Assembly: GCA_002712885.1 (NCBI GenBank) | Contig: PAUN01000070.1 | Coordinates: 1-35,953 of the forward strand | DNA: 35,953 bases | Reading direction: 5' to 3' | DNA from: Acidobacteriota bacterium | GTDB taxonomy: Bacteria > Acidobacteriota > Vicinamibacteria > Vicinamibacterales > UBA8438 | In this document: piece by piece, positions 8,847 through 17,396 of the stretch | Position numbering within the stretch: the stretch's first letter is position 1 | Layout: every line of letters starts with the position of its first letter | Position numbers and translations under genes: made by a program | The notes under the pieces: generated by a model | Told to the model about the DNA's origin: nothing | Seen by the model: only the letters and a program-made list of their open reading frames with translations | The model's database searches: none

Positions 8847-10148
8847 TCACTGCAGCAACACGCCCCGGGTACGACCGTCTCTGACCAGTTCAATGAACGC
8901 CGGCTCGCTTCGATCGTCGGCCAGTACCGCCCGCACCTCGTCGAGACTGGCCGGCTCCGCATGGTCGACCCGGATCAGCCGATCACCCGGCAGAACCCCG
9001 GCCTCCGCCGCGCGGCTGCCCACCTGCACGGATGCGATGAGATATCCCACGGCCGGCTGTTCCCAGACCAGTCCGGTGCCGATCGGCGACGGGACGTCGA
9101 GTCGTGTGTCGATATTTCGAGCCGGCAGCGCGATGGACACGGTCTCGACTCCCCGGCGGGCTTCCAGCCAGAAGGTCTCCTGATTGGACGCCTCGTCACC
9201 CTCGAGAATGCGGAGACTCTCGACAGTGTCGAGCGGGGCGCCATCGAGAGACACGAGGATGTCGCCAGGTCTGAGCCCGGTCGCCGCGGCCGGGTAACGT
9301 TCCCACAGCTCACGCACCATGAGGCCGCCGCTCAACCCAAAATAAAAGGACTCGATCGGATTCAGCCGGTCGACGCGGAGGCCCCAGCGGGCTCGCACGC
9401 GACTGTCGTGAGTCTCACCCTCGGCGAGCAACTCGGCCACACTGGTAGCCGTGACCGCGATGTCGTGTCCGTCGCAGTGCAGCAACACCGCGAGCAGGTT
9501 GCCATCGAGGTCGAACACCCCCCCACCAAGCATGGTTGGGCTGATCGGGATCGTCGTGACAAACTCATCGACCCGTCGCTGGCCACAGGGTCGCGCCACG
9601 GTGCCGAGAGAGGTGCCGGGGGCGAACGCGATCTGGTTCTCCGCCTGCCAGGCGGCCAGCACCCAGCGCCCCGTCTCCACCTCGTCCGCCGAGCGTCGGC
9701 GCGGAGGCGGAACACGACCCGCCAGTTGAGGGGTCCGCATGCCTGCCAGCGGCAAGTGGGGACCGGCCACGTTCGTGTACGCGCCAACGTCGCCCTCGCT
9801 CCCGGCCACCGTGACGGCGGCCGGGAACCGCCACGCGACACGCGCGGTCACGACACGGTCGGCGCTCCAGACCACAGCGCTCCGGCCGACGCTCCGGAGC
9901 CTGACCAGCCCCGACGCCAGGTCAGCCGCCAGCCCACCGAAGAACTCGGTCATCTCCTCCAATTCGCGTCGCTGCGTGAGCGCCGGCAACCGGCTCAACT
10001 CCTGCTGTGACGCGGCCGTCACCGGCTCGGACACAAGCTCTGCAGGCTTCAGCACCCATCCGATGCTGAGAATCAACCCGGCGGCGATCGCGAGAATGAG
10101 GATGTACCGCGGATTACGCGAATCGTCGGGGCCGCCGCCGACAGTCAC
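8847..10148 (-). CDS. Trypsin-like/PDZ domain protein, apparently lacking protease catalytic residues
   Basis: N-terminal TM anchor (YILILAIAAGLILSIGWVL); degenerate trypsin-like region; two PDZ-like segments (TGLRPGDILVSLDGAPLDTVESLRIL; AGVLPGDRLIRVDHAEPASLDEVRAVL). Confidence 0.75.
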   Translation of the reverse strand: MTVGGGPDDSRNPRYILILAIAAGLILSIGWVLKPAELVSEPVTAASQQELSRLPALTQRRELEEMTEFFGGLAADLASGLVRLRSVGRSAVVWSADRVVTARVAWRFPAAVTVAGSEGDVGAYTNVAGPHLPLAGMRTPQLAGRVPPPRRRSADEVETGRWVLAAWQAENQIAFAPGTSLGTVARPCGQRRVDEFVTTIPISPTMLGGGVFDLDGNLLAVLLHCDGHDIAVTATSVAELLAEGETHDSRVRARWGLRVDRLNPIESFYFGLSGGLMVRELWERYPAAATGLRPGDILVSLDGAPLDTVESLRILEGDEASNQETFWLEARRGVETVSIALPARNIDTRLDVPSPIGTGLVWEQPAVGYLIASVQVGSRAAEAGVLPGDRLIRVDHAEPASLDEVRAVLADDRSEPAFIELVRDGRTRGVLLQ

Positions 10149-10165
10149 AGTCGTGATGGGGAGCC

Positions 10166-10357
10166 CTACTCTTTCACGACCCAGCCGTCACGAAGCTGGA
10201 TCACACGGCGCCCGCAGGCGGCATTCGCCTCCGAGTGCGTCACCTGGATGATGGAGAGAAACTCTCCCTCTTTGACATCGATGTCGATCTGCCGCAGGAC
10301 GAACGTTTTGCTAACGCCGTGCGAGTACGATTCTTCCAAGTTACGTAGCGCGATCAT
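10166..10357 (-). pseudogene. Internally deleted ABC transporter ATPase (MacB/LolD type), N- and C-terminal ends fused in frame
   Basis: MIALRNLEESYSHGVSKTFVLRQIDIDVKEGEFLSI|IQVTHSEANAACGRRVIQLRDGWVVKE: N-terminus up to just before Walker A joined to the H-loop region; Walker A, signature and Walker B absent. Confidence 0.85.
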
Positions 10358-10631
10358 GGCGCCTCAAAGTATCGACGGCTCGTGCGACCGCCCCACGTGC
10401 TCGCGAGAAGCACGCAGCAATAGCGGCGCGAGTGAGCGGTTGGGGCTCACTCATTACTCGTCGTTGGTCTACTGCACGAAACGGCTTACTTCGTCGTACC
10501 CCGGCAGCGCCCATAGACGGCCGGTGCACGACAAGACTCCTCACAGCAACACGCGGCCAACCGCAAGTGCCGATTATAGCGCTGTCGTCATCCGCCACCG
10601 CGAGCGGACACCGCTGTCCCCATGCTGGGAC

Positions 10632-10716
10632 ACGGGCGTGGATGAAACCGCCGGAAGGCCCGTACCGAGATGGTACGATCCCTGCACGTTCCATATCGCC
10701 CAGAATCCACGCCCGT
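10632..10716 (+). promoter_or_regulatory. Long-range inverted repeat with nested hairpin upstream of outer-membrane protein gene
   Basis: ACGGGCGTGGAT (10632-10643) and ATCCACGCCCGT (10705-10716), perfect 12 bp; inside it CGTACC-GAGAT-GGTACG (10661-10677). Ends 24 nt before the ATG at 10741. Confidence 0.5.
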
Positions 10717-10740
10717 CCGTTCGAGATCGCCGGGAATCAT

Positions 10741-11577
10741 ATGCCACTCTTGTTGATGTTTCTGTCCATGAGGCGCGTCGCCAGGCCGTCGCCGTTGCCG
10801 GCGGTCATCGTCGTCACCCTCGTTGCCATGGTCGGGACCGCCTCGGTGGTAGCCGCATCCGACCACGAGGTCGAGCAACCCGCCCAGCCTCAGCCGCTTG
10901 CAGAGTGGCGGCGGTCGCCGGACTTCCTGTTCGGGTGGCCCAGGACCTACGTCGGTGTCGCCGGAGGCTGGCTCGCAGCCTCCGCAAGGGACGGGATCTT
11001 CGATCTGACGCGAGAATTACTCACGGTGGACCGCAGGGACTTCGACAGCGGAGTGGTGCGGGTTCAGGTCGGGCGGGCGTTGAGTCCCAGATTCGACCTG
11101 TCTGGGGAGGTCGGCTTCAGCAAAGCGACGGTGCTTTCTGAATATCGAGATTTTCTTGAGGGCGATCTCCCCATTTCGCAAGCAACCGAGTTTACGCAGG
11201 CACCGGTATCGGCGAACCTGCGGGTCTGGCTGGTCCCACGGGGCCGCGCGGTAGGCCGCTTCGCGTGGGTACCATCCAGGCTCGCCCCGTACGTCAGCGG
11301 CGGCGTCGGGACTTACTACTATCAGTTCAAGCAAATCGGTGATTTCGTCGATTTCGTCGATTCTTCGATCTTCACCGACCGCCTCCAATCGAGTGGCTGG
11401 GCCGCAGGCGCACACATGGCCGGAGGCCTCAGCGTTCACATGGTCAGGCAGTTGTTCCTGACGGTGGAGGCACGGTATGGTTGGGCAGGCACACCCCTCT
11501 CCGAGGATTTCATCGGGTTCGAGGACATCGATCTCAATGGATTCCAGGTCACCGGCGGCCTAGAGTTCGCGTTCTGA
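10741..11577 (+). CDS. Outer-membrane beta-barrel protein (278 aa)
   Basis: N-terminal hydrophobic signal; alternating beta strands (LRVWLVPRG..., LAPYVSGGVGTYYYQFKQIGDF, LFLTVEARYGWAGTPL) and terminal ...VTGGLEFAF ending in aromatic residue. Confidence 0.8.
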   Translation: MPLLLMFLSMRRVARPSPLPAVIVVTLVAMVGTASVVAASDHEVEQPAQPQPLAEWRRSPDFLFGWPRTYVGVAGGWLAASARDGIFDLTRELLTVDRRDFDSGVVRVQVGRALSPRFDLSGEVGFSKATVLSEYRDFLEGDLPISQATEFTQAPVSANLRVWLVPRGRAVGRFAWVPSRLAPYVSGGVGTYYYQFKQIGDFVDFVDSSIFTDRLQSSGWAAGAHMAGGLSVHMVRQLFLTVEARYGWAGTPLSEDFIGFEDIDLNGFQVTGGLEFAF

Positions 11578-11630
11578 AGGGTCCAGGCGTCGACCGGTGG
11601 CAGCAGATAGTAGTCAGAGAGAGTGAGCAC

Positions 11631-12905
11631 ATGACGATGACGATAGAGACGCTCCGACAGCTCGACGCTGGCCGCCCGGCACGAGCAATAGCCCTGGCGG
11701 CGTGCCTGGCCGGCGCGACCGCGACCGTAGCGGCCGGTCAGCCAGCGGCGCCCGTCGACTCCCCATGGCTCCCGTGGCTCGGCTGCTGGCAACTCGTGGA
11801 AGAAACCGGGGGGTCGCCAGAGGAGTGGGAAGACCGGCGGTCGTACGCGAACCGGGTCGTCGTGTGCCTGACACCGGCCGCCAACGAGGACGCGGGTGAG
11901 GGTGCCGTCGCGGTCACGACGATCGCCGATGGTGACCCTATACTCGTCGAGACGTTGCGAGCCGACGGCCGGCCGCAAGCGGTCGACGAAACCACCTGCA
12001 CCGGCAACCGGCAAGACACCTGGTCGGCCGATGGGGCCCGGATCTTCACACGGTCTGAGTTGATCTGTGAAGACGACACCGCACGGCTCGTATCGGGCGT
12101 GAGTCTGATGGCCAGCGCTTCGACCTGGTTGGACATTCAACTCGTCGAGAGCGGCGGCCGCGGTGCGGTGACGGTTCGTCGGTATCGGCGAGCGAGCGAG
12201 TCGGCGACGACTGAGGCCGGGGCGACCCCGTTGCCGGTGCCCCTGCACGCCCAGGCACGAGCGGCCGCGCACCTGATCTCGACATCCGGGCTCAGCCCAT
12301 CCGACATCGTCGAGGCCCACAGCATCACCGAGACCACGGTGGTCGAGGCGCTAATGATGGAAACGCAGTCGACGTTCGAGCTCGACGGCCGTGCATTGCT
12401 CGAGCTGGACGACGCCGGCATACCGGGTGACCTGATCGACCTGATGGTAGCCCTGTCGTTTCCCGACCGGTTTGTCGTGGACCGGTCGCGGTCCAACGTC
12501 GGGTCGCTCAGCGGCGCTGGCGGCTTCGCCTCCGCGGACCCGTGGGGCCCCTACGGTCGGTCCGGCTTCCAGCAGTGGTACCCGTTCTACGCGTCTCCGT
12601 TTGGGTACTACTACGGGTGGTCGAACTACGATTCGCTCTACTACCTCAGTCCCTACGGGTCGTCTGTGGTCCTGTCTGACCACGCCGGCGCCGGCCGGGC
12701 CTATAGCGGCCGTGGCTACACGAGCGTAGGGGCTCGGGCGCCGTCCCGGGGCGAGTCGGGGGGTGCCTCGGTCCAGTCGGCGACTGGTCGTGGGAGCCGG
12801 AGCGGCGGCGGTAGTTCGAGTGGACGAGGTGGCGGACGAGCGACGTCGGGTGGCTACAGCCGAGGAGGATCGACTGGTCGGACAGCCCAACCTCGAGAGC
12901 AGTGA
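11631..12905 (+). CDS. Secreted hypothetical protein with Tyr-rich and Gly/Ser/Arg-rich low-complexity C-terminus (424 aa)
   Basis: Signal-like N-terminus, LPWLGCWQLVEE domain, then FQQWYPFYASPFGYYYGWSNYDSLYYLSPYG and GRGSRSGGGSSSGRGGGRATSGGYSRGGSTGRT tail. Confidence 0.75.
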   Translation: MTMTIETLRQLDAGRPARAIALAACLAGATATVAAGQPAAPVDSPWLPWLGCWQLVEETGGSPEEWEDRRSYANRVVVCLTPAANEDAGEGAVAVTTIADGDPILVETLRADGRPQAVDETTCTGNRQDTWSADGARIFTRSELICEDDTARLVSGVSLMASASTWLDIQLVESGGRGAVTVRRYRRASESATTEAGATPLPVPLHAQARAAAHLISTSGLSPSDIVEAHSITETTVVEALMMETQSTFELDGRALLELDDAGIPGDLIDLMVALSFPDRFVVDRSRSNVGSLSGAGGFASADPWGPYGRSGFQQWYPFYASPFGYYYGWSNYDSLYYLSPYGSSVVLSDHAGAGRAYSGRGYTSVGARAPSRGESGGASVQSATGRGSRSGGGSSSGRGGGRATSGGYSRGGSTGRTAQPREQ

Positions 12906-12922
12906 CCAACGGCGATGCTCTT

Positions 12923-12995
12923 GTTGGGAACCGTATCCCCGGGAACTGACAATAACAACCACTCTGGACGGTTCCGTAAAGACACCGTGCCCAAC
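12923..12995. repeat. Imperfect inverted repeat, possibly a REP-like or IS-end remnant
   Basis: gttggg (12923-12928)/cccaac (12990-12995) and ggaaccgt (12927-12934)/acggttcc (12968-12975), in a stretch with no convincing CDS. Confidence 0.3.
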
Positions 12996-13870
12996 CAACT
13001 TAGCGAGACTCCTATCTTCGCCTTGCAACACCTTCTGACGCAGGCAACGCAGGGGAGCCGTCGTCCAACAGCCCCGTCGCTGCCGTCGGGGGCAGGCCGA
13101 GCACCATCGCGGCCGTCCGCACGCTGGCGGCCTGGGTGCCGAAGCAGCCCGAATGTGGCCAATGGCCCGCCGAGCGGCTGCAGCGACTCGCCTGCATCGA
13201 CGCGGCCGCACGGCTGGAGTTGATGCGCCGCGAAAGCAACGCCATTCTGGAAGCGTTCCCGGGTTTGTCGCCGGGCGAGCTGCGGGATGCCCCTGACTCA
13301 TCGCCAGCGCCCCGGTCGGCTGTCGAGTCAGCCGGCTAGTGAACACCGACCGGCCAACGGCCTGGCTAATTCGACCGGCACGGGGTCACCATCTTGGGGG
13401 CGTCGGGGCGCCCCTCCGGCAAGGCGCGAGGAGCGCGCATACCGGGAGTATGTACGCGACGAGCAACGCCGAGGGCGGGATGCATCGAGGTACCGACCGG
13501 CACGATCCCGAGCCAGGTGGAACGCGCCGCGACCGTGGTCCGGCTCACCCGGCGTTCTCCGGGCGACGACGTCGGCGCGATCGCGGCCACAGTCGGCGAC
13601 TACACCCTCTGGGCCGACTGGGACAGATCGTGGAAACTGCAGAGCGCGGCCCAGACCTTGTCGACTGACGCGGTGACGACGCACGCGTGGTAGCACCCCG
13701 TGTGACCCCTCCTTGATATTTGACTCGTCTCACCTGACAACGCTGACGCACAACATGAGACAGTCAACGCATGGACACAGCACTATAAGACACATCCTGG
13801 CTCGCTCTGCCTGCGCCCACCGAGGCGAGGGTGGCGTAGGTCACAGCACCGCGCGATCGTCAATCACCCC

Positions 13871-14599
13871 ATGATCCACATCGAGGAATTGGTCAAGGCC
13901 TACGACGGTTTTCGCGCCGTCGACGGGCTGTCGCTGCAGGTCGGCACCGGGCAAATTCTCGGGCTCGTCGGCCCCAACGGCGCGGGCAAGACAACGACGC
14001 TGCGCTGCCTGGCCGGCATTATTCCTCCGACGTCTGGCCGGGTCACGATCGCCGGCTTCGATCTGCAGACACACCCCCTCGAAGCTCGAAAACGACTCGC
14101 CTTCGTTCCGGACGAACCGCACCTCTTCGACCATCTCACCGCTCTCGACCACCTCACGCTGTTCTCGCGGCTCTACGGTGTCGCGGACGGCCCAGCGCGT
14201 GCCGAGGCCCTGCTGGAAGAGGCGGGGCTCCGCGACCAACGGCTGTCATTTCCGAGCGAGCTGTCGCGCGGGATGAAGCAGAAACTCGTCGTCGCCTGCG
14301 CCTTGCTCCATCGCCCCGAGGTGTTGGTGCTCGACGAACCGCTGACGGGGCTCGATCCGGCCGCGATGCGCAGGATGAAGCGCACCGTGCGCGACACGGC
14401 CACGGCCGGCGCGGCGGTCATCGTGTCGTCACACATGCTGCAGCTGGTTGAGGAGGTCTGCGACCGCATCCTCATCGTGAACCGTGGCAAGAAGGTCTTG
14501 ATCGGCACGCTCGACGAGATTCGTCTCCAGTTTCCGGATGTCGATGCGGACGCCGACCTGGAGACGCTGTTCATGAGAGCAACCGGGGCCGACCAATGA
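13871..14599 (+). CDS. ABC transporter ATP-binding protein
   Basis: Walker A GPNGAGKTT; Walker B VLVLDEPLTGLDP; signature-like ELSRGMKQKL; H-loop SSHML. Confidence 0.96.
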   Translation: MIHIEELVKAYDGFRAVDGLSLQVGTGQILGLVGPNGAGKTTTLRCLAGIIPPTSGRVTIAGFDLQTHPLEARKRLAFVPDEPHLFDHLTALDHLTLFSRLYGVADGPARAEALLEEAGLRDQRLSFPSELSRGMKQKLVVACALLHRPEVLVLDEPLTGLDPAAMRRMKRTVRDTATAGAAVIVSSHMLQLVEEVCDRILIVNRGKKVLIGTLDEIRLQFPDVDADADLETLFMRATGADQ

Positions 14600-16437
14600 C
14601 GCCGCTCCTGTTCCTCATGTGGCGGTCGATGGTGGGCCGCGTGACCCGTTGGCTCCGGCTCATGAAGCAGCCGAAGTATCTGGTGGGCACGCTCGCCGGG
14701 GTGGCGTGGATGAGTGTATTCGCGCTTCGCCCGGTCTTGCGTGCCAACCGCGACGCATCGCTGGGGGACCGGGTTGCGGACATCACGGAATGGCTGCCCG
14801 CGCTGGAGAGCGTCGGGGCCCTCGCTCTCGTGGTGTCCCTGTCGCTGTGGTGGCTGTGGCCGTTCGGCAAAGCGTCGCTCGAGTTGACCGAGACCGAACT
14901 GCATCTCCTCCTGCCGGCACCGGTCCGACGTCGCCACCTCATTCAATACGCGATGTTGCGCAGCCAGTGGGGCGTCTTGTTCGGCTGCTTCATGATCTCG
15001 TTGTTCTCGTCGGGCGGCGCTCCGGACCGCTTCGTCTGGCGCTTCGTCACCGTCTGGTTGTTCCTGACGCTGTGGCACCTGCACGGCTGGGGGCGCGGGC
15101 TCTGGGCGGCCCGCCTCCAGGAGTTGCCGGCCGCTGTCGCGTGGCGTCGCCGGGCGACCGTGGTGGCCGGCGTGGTCCTGATCTGGCTGCTCCTGGCACC
15201 AGGGATCGCGTCGATCGCCGCGTCACTACCAGAGCTGAGTGCCGACATCGCGCCGACGCTGCCCCACGCCTTGTCACCGGAGCGGCTCCATGCCGACGCG
15301 CCACTGCTCGCCCTGCTGCTAACACCAATGAAATGGGTGATCGGCCCGTTCTTCGCCGGGCTGGCGCCGGACACCCCGCTGGTGGGACGGCTCGAATCCG
15401 TGGTCTGGCCGCTGCTGCTGCTGGTCGCGCACAACGAGTGGGTCGTGCGGTCGCAGACTCTTTTCGAGGAAGCCACCCTCGAACGCGCCCGCCAGCAGGC
15501 CGCGCGGGGAGACGCCGCGTCTCGTTTCCGCAAAGTGCGACAGCGACAGCGGCAGGCCGCGCCGTTTTCTCTGCGGCCGACCGGAGCTCCTGCCATAGCC
15601 ATCATTTGGAAGAATCTGATGCTCGCGCATCGCACGCGCCTGGCTCTGGCGGTCGGCGGCGGCACGGCCGTGGTCGCGATCTCGACTGTGGTGGTGGCGT
15701 TCACGGGGCTGCCAGACTGGCTGATCGCCATCATGATGGTGGCCGGGGCGCTCGGACTCATCGCCACGCCGCTGATGGCCGGGCACCAGTGGCGCAATGA
15801 TCTGCGGACGGACCTGCTCCGAATCGAGGTCATCCGTACGTGGCCGATCGACGGCTGGCGCCTGTTCGCGGCCGAGGTGGGCCCGCCAGCGATCATCGCA
15901 TCACTCTACGCCGCCGGCGCCGGTGGCCTCCTCTTGATTGCGGGCACGGCCGCCGGCGCCACCAGCGCCACCGACTTCGTGCTCGTCTCGCCGGACCTGG
16001 CCGAGTCGCTCGGTGTGTCGCTCGTGACCTTGCTGCTGCTGAGCCTTGCTACAGCGTTGCCGCTGGTCGCCGCCATCGCGTCCCTGTCGGCGACGCTCCA
16101 AAATCTGGTGGCACTGCTCTGGCCGAGCTGGATTCAACTCGGTCAGCGTCGTAGCGGCTCGGCCGCGCATATCGGTCAGGGCATGCTGACCGGGATCGGA
16201 TTAGTGCTGGCGCTGGCGGTAGGGCTGTTGCCGGGAGCGCTGCTTGTCGGCGCCTGGATGTTTCTCCAGTTGGCGGTCGCGGACCAGCCGCTCGTGGCCT
16301 GGCAGCTACCGCTGCTCGGCCTTACCGCGGTGGTTCCGCTCGCGGTCATCGTCGGGATGCTAACCAGATTCGGTGGGATGCTGTGGGACCAGTTGGACCC
16401 GTCGGTCGAGCTTCTGAACAGCAAGAGCCCGTCGTAA
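14596..16437 (+). CDS. ABC exporter permease (multi-TM, 613 aa)
   Basis: Starts with ATGA overlap to the ATPase stop; multiple hydrophobic segments. Confidence 0.85.
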   Translation: MTPLLFLMWRSMVGRVTRWLRLMKQPKYLVGTLAGVAWMSVFALRPVLRANRDASLGDRVADITEWLPALESVGALALVVSLSLWWLWPFGKASLELTETELHLLLPAPVRRRHLIQYAMLRSQWGVLFGCFMISLFSSGGAPDRFVWRFVTVWLFLTLWHLHGWGRGLWAARLQELPAAVAWRRRATVVAGVVLIWLLLAPGIASIAASLPELSADIAPTLPHALSPERLHADAPLLALLLTPMKWVIGPFFAGLAPDTPLVGRLESVVWPLLLLVAHNEWVVRSQTLFEEATLERARQQAARGDAASRFRKVRQRQRQAAPFSLRPTGAPAIAIIWKNLMLAHRTRLALAVGGGTAVVAISTVVVAFTGLPDWLIAIMMVAGALGLIATPLMAGHQWRNDLRTDLLRIEVIRTWPIDGWRLFAAEVGPPAIIASLYAAGAGGLLLIAGTAAGATSATDFVLVSPDLAESLGVSLVTLLLLSLATALPLVAAIASLSATLQNLVALLWPSWIQLGQRRSGSAAHIGQGMLTGIGLVLALAVGLLPGALLVGAWMFLQLAVADQPLVAWQLPLLGLTAVVPLAVIVGMLTRFGGMLWDQLDPSVELLNSKSPS

Positions 16438-16449
16438 CGACAGGGGGAG

Positions 16450-17016
16450 CTATCTCGAATTCTCCCGCACCCACGCCAACGCCCGCGTGAGATCGACGGC
16501 CGAGGCGGCTAACGCCTCCACCCGTGCCGTGATCTCGGGTCCGGGCTCACCCGCGTCGGTAAAGTCGTCTCGGATGCAATACACGAAACGCGGGATGATG
16601 TGGCACCGAAAATCGAACATCAGACTGTTTGCGAAGCCGATGGCCGACATGTAGCTCATCGTCCCCCCGGCTGCACACAAGAACCCGACCGGCTTCTCCG
16701 TCCAACCGGACCCCGTCAGCTCCATCGCGTTCTTAGCCGCGGCGTTGAGATCGTAGTTATAGACGGGCGCCGAGACCAGTATGGCGCCGGCCGCTTGAAT
16801 GGTCTCTGTCAGCGTCTTCACCGCAGGATGGTCAAAGGACCCGACACCGCCGCACATTGGCAGGTCGTGGTCGGCCAAATCGATCAGCTCGACCGGTTGG
16901 TCGCTCGCACGCAGGAACGCCTCAGCCGCGAGGGCGAGCTTGTGTGACCGGCTCCTGGGGTTCAGTGAACAACTCAGAATGACGACAGGCTGGCGTGCGC
17001 TCTCAGTAGTGGACAT
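16450..17016 (-). CDS. NADPH-dependent FMN reductase family protein
   Basis: ILSCSLNPRSRSHKLALAAEAFL...ELIDLADHDLPMCGG...AAGAILVSAPVYNYDLNAAAKNAMEL...KPVGFLCAAGGTMSY. Confidence 0.9.
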   Translation of the reverse strand: MSTTESARQPVVILSCSLNPRSRSHKLALAAEAFLRASDQPVELIDLADHDLPMCGGVGSFDHPAVKTLTETIQAAGAILVSAPVYNYDLNAAAKNAMELTGSGWTEKPVGFLCAAGGTMSYMSAIGFANSLMFDFRCHIIPRFVYCIRDDFTDAGEPGPEITARVEALAASAVDLTRALAWVRENSR

Positions 17017-17138
17017 GGCGGATGCGGTAGCAAAAGGTGGGCCGGTCGTGTGACCTCGACCGGACGAATTATAGGCTGAAATAACGGGTCGGCACGGACC
17101 GAGACGCTACGGCGGGCGGTCTCGCGCTGCGGCGGCCC

Positions 17139-17144
17139 TATAAT
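17139..17144 (+). promoter_or_regulatory. Possible -10 element (TATAAT)
   Basis: Exact TATAAT in gcggccctataatcgcgctc upstream of the ADOP remnant; no clear -35 seen. Confidence 0.3.
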
Positions 17145-17236
17145 CGCGCTCGTCCCTTGATGGCGGCTCGAGTGAGGCTCGAGGCTGGGCACTCACGACC
17201 GGCTGCGATGTCCCGACCACGGAGGAGGCTCATCAC

Positions 17237-17380
17237 GTGTCGTTCGGACACGATCTACGGTACGCAGCCCGCTCGCTCGGGCGCAGCCGAGGTTTCACGA
17301 CCGTGGCGGTACTCACATTGGCGCTCGGCATCGGTGCCGCCACCGCGATCTTCAGCGTCGTCAACGCGGTCCTGCGATAA
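17237..17380 (+). pseudogene. Truncated ADOP/MacB-type ABC permease N-terminus
   Basis: GTG start: (M)[46 protein letters not shown] ; canonical N-terminus of ADOP permeases, which continue for about 800 aa, stops after 47 aa. Confidence 0.85.
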
Positions 17381-17396
17381 GATCCGCGGTCACGAC

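Noticed and set aside
14173-15084. 303-aa minus-strand ORF
   Set aside because: Antisense to the ABC ATPase/permease pair, low-complexity shadow translation.
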